Shown in pieces: positions 1 through 11,431 of a stretch of 47,184 bases of DNA. The notes under the pieces are model-generated. The model saw only the letters and a list, made by a program, of their open reading frames with translations. It was not told the DNA's origin and ran no database searches. The DNA comes from Salisapilia sapeloensis (Eukaryota; Oomycota; Peronosporomycetes; Peronosporales; Salisapiliaceae). The position numbers and the translations under genes were made by a program. Where the stretch lies: NCBI GenBank assembly GCA_023334545.1, contig JAADVB010000148.1:1-47184 (forward strand), in the 5' to 3' direction. Each line of letters opens with the position of its first letter. Within the stretch, counting starts at the first letter, position 1.

Positions 1-336
1 ATCTTGCCGAACCTTCCAGACTCCCTCCAGACCCTTCGAGACACCATCGAGACACCTCCGCCAATCCACAAAGAAGCCACCCTACTAAATTTTCATACTC
101 TCTAGCAGAACTGACACGCATAATATGAGACGCAGGTTGTTCGAGATATAATATATCCGACTCAGCTCCAAGATCGACGAAAGAAAAGAAATCAGGCATC
201 GTATCAGAAATTGGAAAAGAAATTCATGTGCACATATTTTACATACTTTTGATCCGCTCGTAGCATTTCTTGGGCATCGTACCACTTGCACTACGTACAG
301 TACCAAACGAGTGCTTTTACCAATAGACACAGCACC
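1..336. other. Left-edge non-coding stretch
   Basis: Downstream flank of the MYB gene. I see no convincing gene; the open frames here have no codon bias or recognisable motif. A few short C-rich imperfect repeats (ccctccag, gagacacc) lie at the extreme left edge. Confidence 0.4.
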
Positions 337-2391
337 TCACAAATCGACTGCCGTATCGGCCGAATCAGGTGCTGCTTTCTCCTCTTCCTCCGATTCACGT
401 GGAGTGGCGCCTGTACCACCTATGACATCCATCAGCATCCTCTTCACTCACAATAAAATCCGATACAACAAACCTTCTTCCACTTCCGCCAGTAGTTCCT
501 CCGATTCGTACAAAGCTGGAAACCCTTTCTCCAGCATATTCTCATACCGCTGTGGATCCTCCGACGTCGGTGTCTCATTGAAAGCGACCATCGCTTCCAC
601 AGCACTTCTCCATCCTTTCTCCATAATCGAGTTTTGTCGTTCCTTATTCTCTTCCAGCTCTCTCGTCAAAAGCGCTTGACCAGGCGATGGAGCTGGTGAC
701 ACTGACAGTCCTTGCTTCTCTCGTTCCTGCATGATCAATCGAACACGTTGTTGATGGAAGAGCTCAAAGGCAGACGCATGGCCTTCCGTCATGATCATCT
801 GACTGCGAGGTGTTTGGGACGACCCCCACTCTTCTCTCGGCGTATTAAGTGGTCGACCGATTGGAGACGGTGCAGGGACGCTCGGTCGCGTCGGTACAAC
901 TGCATCGGACGAGAAGGGCGTGACAGGTGTGAAGCTATGCTGGGCACTGGAGCCTGTGGGTGTCGGTACACCGACAGACGAGAGGTTGATGGTCATGTTC
1001 GGACCATAGTTCTGCATAAAATATGTGGGGGAAGGAACACTCAAGTCGGCATAGTTGACGTTGTAACTAAGACTAGCATGAGGATTCGTCTGGAGGTTGT
1101 ACAGATTGAACTCGGGTTTCGAAGTCGACGACAGGTCGTTCGAAGGGGGCTCGAGTTTCAAATGCGAGAACGATGGCTCTTGCGCAGGTGGAGATGTACG
1201 TGTTCGAGCGCGGGACTTGGGTTTTGGCTTCTGATGCAACGGTTGTGTCACAGGAGAAGCGGATGGAGACTTGTCGTCTTTCGAAGCAGCTTTCCGACCA
1301 CGCATGAGACTCTTCCATCGAATCTTCACAGCGTCCTCCGTCCGACCTTTAAGCTGCTGCGCGATGATCGACCATCGATTGCCGAGCTTGGCTTGCATTT
1401 CGATGATGATACGATCCTCGTCTTCCGTGTAGGTTCTGGATAAAGAGTTAGCGCTAGTCTTTTTGGTATTGGGAATAGGATGTACCCTTTGTTAATGTTT
1501 GGATCGAGGTGATTGCACCAACGCTCTCGGCATTGCTTGGATCTAGACGACACTTAGAGACGGAAGAGTGTATAAAGTTCTTCTAGGCCATACGTTCGTC
1601 CAGGGATGAGAGAGGCGACTTGTCCCCAATTCTTTTTACCCTCGGCAACCAATTCCCTCAACTTTTCATCTTCCTCCGGTGTCCAATGGCCCTATACGGT
1701 CGTCAGGATGAGGCTTGTGGGATACGATATTGTATGTTCTTACTTTAATCAATCCTGGCTTTAACACTTTCGTCCATCGTTGAAGACACTGCGTATGGTT
1801 TCGACCAGGTACTTGATCCGCAATGGCCTATTGCATATATATATTTAGATTCTTCCGACAAGTATATGATCGAAAATGTATCTACCTTCCAATTGCGTTC
1901 TCCACTACGTTCGACTGCTAATCGCAATGATTCATCCTACCATCCATTTAATATCGTACCACATCGCACGTATACAAGGAAGCTACCTCTTGCTTACTCC
2001 ATCGTCGAGGATTGGACTTTTCTTTTGCTGGAGGTGCTTGCTGCACTGCGCTCTGGATCGAATGAGACGACGGTTGTCCCATCCCGTGCCTCGCCCGATC
2101 CTTCATCATCAACTTCATCTGTCCGTCGGAACTCGAAGTTGGACCGTCGGTCTGATTATTCTCTTCCGCGAGGGAAGGCCGAGCGCTGTTTGCGCCACGA
2201 GGTCTTTGCGAGTCTGGGGCAGGTAGCATTCGTTTGAGGCTATCCGTCCGCCCCCTCTTCTTCGGGGAACGCACGTTTCCGTCCGAACTCATGTCGTTGT
2301 TTTCTGCGGCTCGCGCGGCGTTCGTGATGGAAGCTTGGTCGAGGGCACGCCCGAGCTCGGACAGATTGGCGGTGGCGTGGACGGCCGACAT
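337..2391 (-). CDS. Three-repeat (R1R2R3) MYB transcription factor
   Basis: Nuclear DNA-binding protein, about 579 residues from seven exons: 2391-1987, 1936-1886, 1827-1744, 1691-1594, 1542-1486, 1435-474 and 419-337. All six introns are 50-58 nt GT..AG and splice in frame. Spliced, the MYB repeats are continuous: R1 near residues 130-178 (starts RRWSKQEDESL), R2 181-231 (GHWTPEEDEKL, then QCRERWCNHLDP) and R3 233-282 (TYTEDEDRIII, then GRTEDAVKIRW). The Trp spacing and the RERWxNHLDP block are classic for c-Myb/MYB3R proteins, which in other eukaryotes act on cell-cycle genes. The long C-terminal part is Pro/Ser/Thr-rich, a likely regulatory region. The last intron (420-473) is inferred: without it the frame stops at 448, while splicing adds an acidic coding-like tail ending AVDL. 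Start chosen as the first ATG of the open frame. MYB identity is very secure; the last exon is less so. Confidence 0.9.
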
Positions 2392-4255
2392 TTACAGGCG
2401 GCCTTTATCAGTAGCAACGGAGCGCAAAGGGCAAAGGGGGGAAGCGGCTTTGCGGTCGTCGAAGCAAGCGGTGCCGAGGAACTCCGCTCGATTTGTTGTT
2501 GGAAGTTTTTGGTGCGATGTCTCGGAATACAGGCATCACGATCCTACGAATCGCTGTTTGTTGGGTTGTGATGAAATTTTTCGGGACGATAGATGGATAT
2601 TCCCAAGCGGACTTGGGCAGATGTAGCATGCCGTACTGGATGCAGTTGGGTTCAAGAGAGGAACAAGGAGCTTGACGTGCATACTATTGATGGTTATCGA
2701 GTGAAAGGTGTTGTCAAGTTGAAGATAGACTCATGTCTCTGATCGTGGATTGTGATGCCCTTGCAATGTATTTTCTGCGTCGACAGGACAAGAGGTTGCT
2801 TCCTGCCGCATGTTGCAAAAGATTTTTTATTGAGCTAAGCGCTATGTGCCGATTCCGCTAAACGAGCCTTGTGACTTTGTCATGCAAGTTGCTGCAAAGG
2901 TCATTTTATACTCCGTCCCTGGATCATTCTCGTGTCAATGGAGATGCGCATGACATATTGATGTAAATTTTCAACAGGTTACGATCAGATTGGTTTCTGT
3001 AGGTAGGTTCGTAGGGAAATGGCAATACGCAGTATACTATATGTGCTAGAAAAAACTTATAGAAATTTTGGAGGCTGCGTACAAGGGTGAAGGGATAGTA
3101 GTCTTATCCAGTGCAATATCGAACTAAATATAAGTTGCATGCAACTCGGATAAGAATGCATTCTTGAAGCGTTTTCCTATGCCACAACTGAGTGCGTTGG
3201 ACACAAACAAAGGCTGTATACAGCGTGCTATTTGAAACTGATAGAAAAAGCTGCTATTTGGCTTGAAGTGGCGTGAGCGATTGAGACTGCATACGATGTG
3301 GACGCAAATAGCAAGAAGCATAATGTCCTAGACGTGTATTGCACAGCTTGATAGTTTTAAATAGAATCGCTGCTTGGTAGAAGGAATTGCATACGTGAAA
3401 AAGTAGTTGGCAGGGTAGATGACGGTAACCGGTTTTAAATAGACAAGAGCATTTGGTCCGCCCAGATCGCATCGAGATGGAGTGGTGCGCAAGCTACTAT
3501 ACTACTTGGCGTTGCATCCAACTTCAAGTTGCAAATGCTACCCACAGATACTCCAGACCAAAGCAATCTGCCTTCGTAAGCCGGAAGCGAATTGAAATTC
3601 TACTTTGTATAGCATGCTTCTCAGACTTTTAAAGAGAATGGTATAGGAGAGGCTGGTGTAGTCTTCTAGAAAAATTCAAAGTACAGTCTTTCAGCATTTC
3701 TTTCCAAGTTTCCATTCGAAATAGAAAGTAGTCATCCGCTTTATTCTCCGCCGACCTACAGAAATGCAGATATAGATGTTAATGCACTGCCTTTGTCAGT
3801 TGAGTACCAAGATATGCATGGCAAGTAACCGAGAGCAAAGGACAAGCCTTCAAATGCTTTTACGATCGGGACTCTATACTAAATCACGTTCGAAACGTCC
3901 ACAAACCCAACGAGCGTCGTCTTCACGTCCGTACGCAGGTCACCACAGAAAACTTGCAACCAGAACATACCTTCCATTCAACAAGATAAAGCAAGGACTT
4001 AAGAATGTTTGAAGTGTATCTGGTAGGAAGATCCTTTTACATGAGTTTATCCTATTTGATAACTAGGAAACTTAATACATATATGTGGACAAATTGGCAG
4101 TAGCCATTGCCGCATTGTAGTGCGTGTTCCAACGCGCGCAGTCCACAAACTACTTCCAGCCCATCCCCACAATCATTTGTCTGTTGAGTAGCATCACAAA
4201 GCAATGTTCCGTGTTCTAAAGGCACTATTTCCCTTTATGACTACTTGTCTCTATT
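2392..4255. other. Intergenic region between the MYB gene and TELO2
   Basis: About 1.9 kb upstream of the MYB start and downstream of the TELO2 stop. Open frames are short (under 131 codons), lack recognisable domains and do not join into exon chains with good splice sites. The first 250 bases are GC-rich and probably hold the MYB 5' leader and promoter. I see no repeat or RNA gene. Confidence 0.4.
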
Positions 4256-6825
4256 TTATGGCATCGAAATGGCCGGGACACCTCCAGATCTGGCTAAAAT
4301 CCGAGCAGCTTCTCGGCATCCATTGTCCGGATCTCGCTGTTGTACCTCTTGTAGCCAAATGCCAACTTGCATCAGTTGATCCGCCATCTCCTGTCTCAGT
4401 AGAAACGGTGGAACGACAAGTAGGACTTGTCCGACGCTATAAAGCACTTGTCTACGAACACCAGCGTCCTCTTCCATCCGACAGTTCCAGGCAAATTCAA
4501 GCAAACTCTTAGCCATCGTCAATGTAGATGGAGCATTCCCAGCGCATTCGACCAACGTCGCCAACGTCTGGAGCAAATGCGCAAGGAACTCATGTTCAAT
4601 ATCTGCACTTCTAGCTTTCAGATCGTCCTTGTGCTCTCGCGTATAATTGATATATCCAAACAGGAGAGGAGAAAAGAATCTCAATGCATGGTCTGCAAAC
4701 TCATTCTTCTGAATCTGCTGTTGATTCCGCCGATAGCCAAAGCGTCTTGTCTTGAGGTTTCTCGTCGTCTTATCCTCTAAACTCTCTTCTAACAATTTCT
4801 TACTTGATACAAGCTGGAAGTCTCCTGTCTGAGATAGTTCCTGTGCTGCTACTGTGATGGCTCGAAGAGCATCCACTCGTGTTTGTAGCATCTCCTGATA
4901 CTCCAATGCTCGCTTTTGGAGACTTGGTAGGACCTGCGTCGGTGCTACAGCACATGTAGCTGCAAGCGCACGTAGTCGTAAGGAAGTAAATTGTGAAATG
5001 TTATGCGTGTCCTCCAATCGGACGAGAGCTGTAGCGACTCTCTCTGCGTTCTCATAGAGGTCACGAGGTTTCTTTCGAATAAGCTCTTCCGCGTGTTCCA
5101 ACGCACTTGTCGTACGCTCTGGATCATTCTCTGCTTGAAGAGAAGAGATGACGTCTTTGAGATAGAATGGTCGACGAGTACCAAGGTCCTCTTCCTCATC
5201 TTCCATATCATACGCATCTAGACTGGCTTCAGATTCCACATCACTCTCGTCATCATCACTATCTACAATTTCATCTGGGTCAAGCTCATATGTCTTCTTA
5301 CTACGCTTTGGTTCCTCTTTCTCTGCTTCATGAAGTACCTTTGGACTGTCATGAACGCTGGGGAGACCTATTGGTTGGGAAGTGTAGATGGATATAGGAT
5401 CTATTTCGGTTGTTTCCAAGTCAAGAGTCTCTCCAATACTCTTGGCATAATGCTTAGCAACATGGATGCCGGCATTGCGTACACTTGTGACAGAGTGCTG
5501 GAAATGTGACTGTATGCCTGCTGTGAGTTTCGAGATCTGCTCTCCAGTCAATGTGCCTACATAATGTCCGTGGAGACAGTAAGATAGGAAGAAGCCAACG
5601 GAGGAAATGATATCGTAGTCTGTCGTCAACGTAAAGTCCGATTGACACCATCGGTCGAGGACAGTATTAAAAACGTTGAGCAGGACAGTATTTTCCGACT
5701 GACAGAGGGTGTCGAGGAAGACGCGTAAGAAAAAGAGATCTGGAAATGGCTTGCGTAGGAGCAAGCGGTGCGTAAAGACATAATGAAGGTGACGACTGTG
5801 AACAATCTCGGTGGGAAGTAGACTCAAGAGACGGTACTTGGGACAATCAAGTACCGCAACAGAAGGATCATTACTACGCTGACGGCCTAACTCGGTGAGA
5901 AATGATTCCAAGGCTGTAGGTGGAACGCTGTTTAGTACAGATTGATGCAGCTTGATACTGCTTTCGTCATATACATCGGATTGATGCAACCACGACTGAA
6001 GGACGGATGTCGTTTGTCCGATACGAATGAGCTTGTCTACTACCATTCGGAACACATTGCAATGGCCTTGAAGTGAGTTACGATGATTCGAGATGGCATG
6101 GAATAATGCTGTTGATAGAAGAGGATAAAACCGATGGGGCTTGAAGAAGGATGGCGTCTCCAATTCCAATCGATTAAAGACCATGTCTAAAAGCATTGTA
6201 GATTAGAATAATAGACACAATGCATACGAATTAGTCAACGTACCTGGAAGAGATACCAGCAATGAGATGAAAGGCCGGTACTTGGTGATTAAATTGGCAT
6301 CAGAGGCTTCTTGCTCCAAAAGCTCTGTAAATGCTTGTTCGATCGCATTGGACTCGCATACTTTCTGGAGGAGACGAGTGCATTGGAGTACCGTTGCTTT
6401 TGTATCGTCTTTGTCTTGCTTACTGTTCAAAGCTGTGCGTGAGAGTGTAGACACGAGGGCATCAAGCACCTTTTGCGATGGGATCGATGATGTGTCAAAG
6501 TAGACATCGACGCTCATTTGGCGTTGATCATAGTCAAAGCCAGGTTCTAATTGAACGGACACAAATGTAAGGACGAAAGCTGCTACTTCGTTGTAGAATG
6601 AATCGATGAAAACGTTCTACATCGTAAATTAGTCGGGAATGGCATATCGGAATCGACATTTAGGAATACCTTGGCCATCGACTCAGGACTATACAGTGGC
6701 TCTGCTAGCTTATGCAGTTCATTTGCTGCTAAAGCAATGTCATATTGTCGTTCAGCTTCCTGAATACTGCGCTTTTGGCGCTCCACGAAGCTCTTAAGCT
6801 CCTGCCAAGTGCTTCGGGAGCTCAT
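4256..6825 (-). CDS. TELO2: TELO2/Tel2-like telomere length regulation protein
   Basis: HEAT-repeat scaffold of the TTT (Tel2-Tti1-Tti2) complex. In other eukaryotes it works with Hsp90/R2TP to stabilise PIKK kinases such as TOR and ATM. Three exons (6825-6670, 6616-6244, 6186-4256) with 53 and 57 nt introns give about 819 residues, close to human TELO2 (837). What I see: a helical N-terminal half; an acidic Asp/Glu linker near residues 480-520 (IVDSDDDESD); then the conserved Telomere_reg-2 block beginning LKDVISSLQAENDPE, with IRKKPRDLYENA and RALAATCAVAP; and a helical C-terminus. Start is the first ATG (MSSRSTWQELK). Family assignment rests on the C-terminal domain; function is by family. 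Confidence 0.85.
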
Positions 6826-6973
6826 GATTTGAAATGTTTCACAGTATAAAAAGAGTCTTATGAAATTTCTTTTCTTTATTTGATTGGTAACTTCAGCGAA
6901 TCAAGTTCTATTTCGTGCTCACTGCGTGGCTGTGGCTGCATATAACCCGCTCCACATACTACGGATAGGGTAT

Positions 6974-7249
6974 CTAGTTCGAACTAGATTTCCGCTGTGT
7001 ATTTGCTTCTTGATGAGCTTCGACTTGAGCCCACTCTCTTTCAGCTTCTGACCACGGATCGAGCTCTTCCGCAAGTTGTTTATCAAACGAAGAGCTTGAA
7101 CGCGTCGAGGAAGATACTCTTGGAGAATTGTCGTTGGACTCACTCATAGCCATGAGCATCGCCGGGCTAGTCGCTCCGCAAGCGTCACATGCATTTGCAT
7201 CCTTCGGGTTGATTAGAGTACATTCCGGGCAGCTCCATTCGCTTGACAT
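6974..7249 (-). CDS. Small RanBP2-type zinc finger protein
   Basis: About 91 residues. Residues 1-25 carry one RanBP2/NZF-type zinc finger: EWSCPECTLIN followed by ACDACG, the W-x-C-x2-C-T-x-x-N-x6-C-x2-C pattern. Such fingers bind ubiquitin or single-stranded RNA. The rest is Ser-rich, then a charged helix (DPWSEAEREWAQVEAHQ). The start is the first ATG of the frame (MSSEW). The frame stays open upstream of it for about 70 nt but has no ATG, so an upstream exon is possible; a potential 41 nt intron with a further coding-like exon near 7365-7430 fits in phase but lacks a start. It lies about 150 bases upstream of the TELO2 start on the same strand. Cellular role unknown. Confidence 0.6.
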   Translation of the reverse strand: MSSEWSCPECTLINPKDANACDACGATSPAMLMAMSESNDNSPRVSSSTRSSSSFDKQLAEELDPWSEAEREWAQVEAHQEANTQRKSSSN

Positions 7250-7876
7250 TTCTTCAGCGCTGCAACTCGATTGCAAAAACGGTATTAGACTGGGTAGGAT
7301 GTAGCTCGCAATTTCCAAAATGAAGTCCTGAGAAATAGCAAAGTGTCTCTATGATCAGAGCCGGATACCTTCTTTGTTATTATTAGCTGTCCAATGGACT
7401 TTGGAAACGAGAATCTAGCCAGGTTTCCAGACCTTTCGTCTTATCTTATCGTTTTTCTACAATTTCACGGTTATTTTTCAAAAAAAAAGTATGAATTAGG
7501 CTTAAACAAAAATTAAACCCATTTGAACAACTGTAGATTATAAATTAACTAGTACCATACAACTTTATAGCTAAGACCGTACTTGCACAGGATCTAATTC
7601 TATAGTACTCTCTATTCTACTTGGTTTTCCAATGTAGACGATCTTAACAACTTTGATGATCGTATTCGACTCCTCTCATTGACTCGGGAAGTTTGGCGCT
7701 TGCTTGCTTGTCTTTTGACTTGTGGGTAACGCTCCGCTTGATGAACGTCCGCAGCCGTCATTCCAAGGCAGCGTGAGTGTGGGGAGTGATATGAGAAGTT
7801 GTTCCTCCTTCTTTATGTTTTGTTTCAATATATGTTCAATTTAAATTCGTGGTAATTCCAACTGCCTTCCAAGTAA
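7250..7876. other. Intergenic, AT-rich
   Basis: Contains an A-run near 7480-7489 and AT-rich sequence. No gene seen apart from the possible unanchored exon near 7365-7430 noted under the zinc finger gene. Confidence 0.35.
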
Positions 7877-9429
7877 TTAGTCTTTATTGAAGCCACTTGT
7901 TCGTACGCTTGATAATGTGATACTCGATCTGTCTACTTTCGTTCTACTTTCGTCGGTCACAGACGTGTTGCTCTCTGTCTCACGCATAACTAACCCTCGA
8001 CTGGTTGGTGTAGCTTTGATCGGCGAAAACAATCTCTTGTCCGCTTGAACAGCGCCTTGGATAGATGACGATTGCTCGATGCGTTTCCATGTTGGCTGTG
8101 GATCGCTAGTACGCAACGGCATCTTAGGCTTGGCGTTCCGACCGCTGAATGATTGGTTCGTAATTGGATCGTAACCGTGGACGTATGCTTGAGCATTTCT
8201 CGCATGGGCAGTTCGATTGAGACACCTCGAGTCATCCTGGTCTTGCTTAGTTTCTCCCTCAGCCAACATTCGTTGTTCAAATGCAGTTTTCTTTATCTTG
8301 TTTAAGGCTCTTCGATCCTTTTCAGTTGCAGCTAGGAGTTTCTCCGGATTGACCATTTCATTGCTGAGAATGTTGTACACTCTGCCTCCACACATTTGTT
8401 CTGTCGGTGGTAGAATAAGCACTCGATCTTTTCCATGCACAAGCTGCTCTTGGGCACGCTTTGCAAGAAAGTCTATTTCTTTGTCTTTGTCGTAATATTC
8501 TGCTCGAATCGGATCATAATTGTTCACCTTGCAGAATTTAACTGCAGCGACTTCTTTCGCCTTCCTGTACTCAGCATCGGTACGATCATCGTGTTCTCGA
8601 TGATATCTACAAAACACAAAGGTGAGGCAATTGATAGTATCTATTCTAATAAAATGTACTTGTTGCTCAAGATGTTAAAATCCCGTTGAGGTTGCTTCGA
8701 TTTAAACGTCTTCGTTGGCACCGACCTAGCACAGGTATCCAATCGTCATTTTCCTGCAATACAAGAAGCATTACCATGAGTTACTGTTCATTCTCTTGGG
8801 TGTGCGGAACATTTGTGATGATATGGTAAGGAGCAGCCCCGAGAGAACGATACGGGTGTGGCTTGGGTATCTTATCATGATGGTCAGTAGCTCCCTCGTA
8901 CAAAGGTCGATGGTTGATGAGATGGAAGCGTTGGACCGTTCGCAGTTGCTTGGCCTACAGTCACAGAGCTTAGTCAAGAGCCCGATGGTACTTTTCTAAA
9001 TTAAACAAACTCTTCCGTGCTCCAAGTTTTGTTTCACTCGATTCCTCTCACGTTCTTGTAGATCAGTTTCTCTTGCTGGATCTCGAAACTTGCCTAGCAC
9101 CCAATCGTACTCCCGCTCTTCGCGAGACTTTTGGTATCTCGTCACGTGCTTTACAGGCTCTTGTTCGTGTGGTTTCCAAGGTAAAACACCTTTTGCTGCC
9201 TACGTGATCGTGCGGCAGATTAATTTTTGCATGTAAAGAGTTCAAAGACCAACATCCTTCAGCTTCTTACCTTGTACTTTTGAATGTCTTCTGCCCATGA
9301 CGATCCATACTTTCGAAATGAATCGGACCGTCGATATAGTGATGAAGATGCGGCATTGCGTTCAGCTTGTGCAAGACCATCGTTACCATTGATGGTGGAA
9401 CTTGTCTTTGTTTGAATGATCTCTTCCAT
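7877..9429 (-). CDS. Uncharacterised conserved-looking protein, five exons
   Basis: About 417 residues from exons 9429-9271, 9199-9011, 8954-8811, 8753-8722 and 8606-7877. Introns are 71, 56, 57 and 115 nt, all GT..AG and in phase. I do not recognise the family. The product is hydrophilic and Lys/Arg/Glu-rich with many aromatic residues, e.g. LPWKPHEQEPVKHV, REEREYDWVLGKFRDP, PHPYRSLGAAPYHIITN, WIPVLGRYHREHDD. It has no signal peptide or membrane segment. The C-terminal 100 residues are Ser/Thr-rich. The block around WKPHE..YDW..GKFRDP could be a short protein-interaction motif; this is inference. The start is the first in-frame ATG; an upstream non-coding exon is possible. It sits downstream of the CTD phosphatase on the same strand with a gap of about 240 bases. 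Confidence 0.7.
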
Positions 9430-9665
9430 GTACAAATTCTTAGCTGAGGAAAGTTTGGGATGCAGAATCTAATAAAAGTACACGTTAGTGAGTGGTAACT
9501 AAGAATAGTTTGCTTTGTAGACACGAGAGCAAAATGATCAACTTAAGATTGATTTCCCCAAAAGTGATTTTATTTTTATCTCTTTCAACTATGTTTTGAA
9601 ATACGAAAGCTATTTGTGATGCATGAGTTGCATCTACTTCCCATCCAAGTAAAGAATATACTGGA

Positions 9666-10745
9666 CTAGTAATTGCAGCTCCATAAATGCAGGTGCTTAC
9701 GGACATCGCTGGTGTCTCGAATATCGACAAGGAAGCGCTCGATTGAGTTCAGCTCCCGATCACGGATATCATCGATAAAGTTCGAACATCCGATAGCATT
9801 GCGGGGGTGGAACATGTATGCCAACGGTGAGTTGTCAATGATGATCGTACTCGCCAAATTTCGGTCAAGAAGAGAGAGGTCTTTTACGTAGGTACCCTCG
9901 TACTGAACGCAGTGCTCCCGGAAAAGTCTGTGCTTAATCACACCCGTCGGGTCAAGCTGATCGAGCAATGGGTCAGCGTACTTGCTGAGACTCGCTGTGT
10001 AGATAACAATCTCGTAGTACTTTGCCATTTCAATAAGAAATTTGTCTGCGCCAGGGCGCATCAAGACGTAGACCCGATAGATGTTCCCTTCAATCTCGAC
10101 TGGAATCACAAAGTCTGGGCGCGGGATCGGCTTGAATGAGCTATGAACTAGCGTTTCGTCCAAATCCAGCACCAAGCATTTCTTGCCCATATCTGCGGCA
10201 CTGAGAGGAGGCAAGACACTTGGTCGTAAGTCGATCATCCCAGGCGAAGATGACGATGCCTTTCGCGAATGCTTTCTTTGGGCAATTTGGGGCTTGAGTG
10301 GGGTCGCACGCTTAACCGGAGCAGGTTGCTCCGTCTGCTGATCATTTACTCCAAGTGCCGTCCAGAAGTTGGAAAGGAGGGATCGGAGGCTACCTTGTCT
10401 GTTTTCATCTGCCGACGCATTGTCATCTCGAGAAGACCGTCGAGGATGTGAAAGCTTGGATTTAGTCAATCCCTTGGTAATCTGGGGCGATCGAGGAGCT
10501 CCGTCCGCGCCGACTTGATGCACTACGTTGAGAAGAGGATTCAAAGTTGATAATGGTTGAGTCTTGCGGCGTCCATTTGTATCATCCGCAACATCTTTCT
10601 GTTGTTCAAATCCATTTTCCGTATCCTGTCGAGCAAATACCACCGCCTTAAAGCGCTCGTTTGTTCTCGGGGTCGGTGGCACATTGACTGATGTAGGAGC
10701 TTTGGATGGATTGGTGGTCAAGTTGCGAAGACTGGATGTAGACAT
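9666..10745 (-). CDS. SCP/Dullard-like HAD-family CTD phosphatase
   Basis: Mg-dependent Ser/Thr phosphatase of the FCP1/SCP group, about 359 residues, single exon. The catalytic DxDxT motif is LDLDETLVHSS (Asp194 nucleophile, Asp196). It is followed by RPGADKFL, YEIVIYTASLSKYADPLLDQLDP, the conserved FREHCVQYEGTYVKDLS with the catalytic Lys, and IIIDNSP (motif III/IV). The phosphatase domain runs about residues 188-355 and ends the protein, as in SCP1-3 and CTDSPL. The N-terminal half is Ser/Pro/Thr-rich and probably regulatory. Family members dephosphorylate the RNA polymerase II CTD or lipin/Smad substrates; which applies here cannot be told. The frame is open further upstream to 10880, but that extension starts with a long low-complexity stretch; the ATG at 10745 (MSTSSLRNL) looks best. 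Confidence 0.88.
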   Translation of the reverse strand: MSTSSLRNLTTNPSKAPTSVNVPPTPRTNERFKAVVFARQDTENGFEQQKDVADDTNGRRKTQPLSTLNPLLNVVHQVGADGAPRSPQITKGLTKSKLSHPRRSSRDDNASADENRQGSLRSLLSNFWTALGVNDQQTEQPAPVKRATPLKPQIAQRKHSRKASSSSPGMIDLRPSVLPPLSAADMGKKCLVLDLDETLVHSSFKPIPRPDFVIPVEIEGNIYRVYVLMRPGADKFLIEMAKYYEIVIYTASLSKYADPLLDQLDPTGVIKHRLFREHCVQYEGTYVKDLSLLDRNLASTIIIDNSPLAYMFHPRNAIGCSNFIDDIRDRELNSIERFLVDIRDTSDVRKHLHLWSCNY

Positions 10746-11431
10746 GTTGAAAGAGATCGACTGGTTTTCTTGGAAGCAAGTGTACTTCCGTTGCCGGTGT
10801 CGAGGTGGAGAGGAGGAAAGAGTGGAAGGTGCTAAGCACGAGTCGAAAGAGATAATACGAAACCAAGCGCTGTGGATCATTGACGCAAAGACTGCTTTCA
10901 GTTCTGATCAACCCTTTCAGCTTCCTCATGCTTGTGCTGAGGAACGGTAGCTAATTTAAGATGGGATAAGACATGGCTAGGGAAGGTCCTTCTAATCTAT
11001 ATTATGTCTCCGAATATCCAAACGACTAGCAACGTAACTGAACTTGATGCCCAATGCTTCAATTGCTTATAAACAGTTCTTTTGATGATCAAAGCAGCAC
11101 ATAAACCAACATTTGACATACTTCTACGCATCCTACCCTAAGCAAAAGCTAGAAGTTTCCACTTGTGCATTCGCAGGTACCTGCCATTTTATCGAAGGTC
11201 ATAAATATAGTTCAATAGCCGGTATCGACCGCGGTTTCTACGAGTCTTTTGTCGCATTCTGAACCTCATTTTCACGGCATCGCTCAGTATATAAGCTTCC
11301 CGACTGAACGGAAGCAGAAAATAACAGTACTAGCGAAACCAACCTTCGCACGTGTCGGTGACGCATTTCATACTAGAGTTGTACAGTTACCAGATATCTT
11401 TCGCGTCCCTCACGATTTGGATCTAGCTGGG

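Noticed and set aside
712-1443. Long plus-strand frame (243 codons) across the MYB gene
   Set aside because: Antisense to the GC-rich coding exon of the MYB gene; no domain and Arg-rich composition typical of a shadow frame.
11260-11280. CTCATTTTCA resembling the oomycete initiator (GCTCATTYYNCAWTTT)
   Set aside because: Position before the kinase ATG is suitable, but the 3' half does not match the consensus; not strong enough to list as a promoter.
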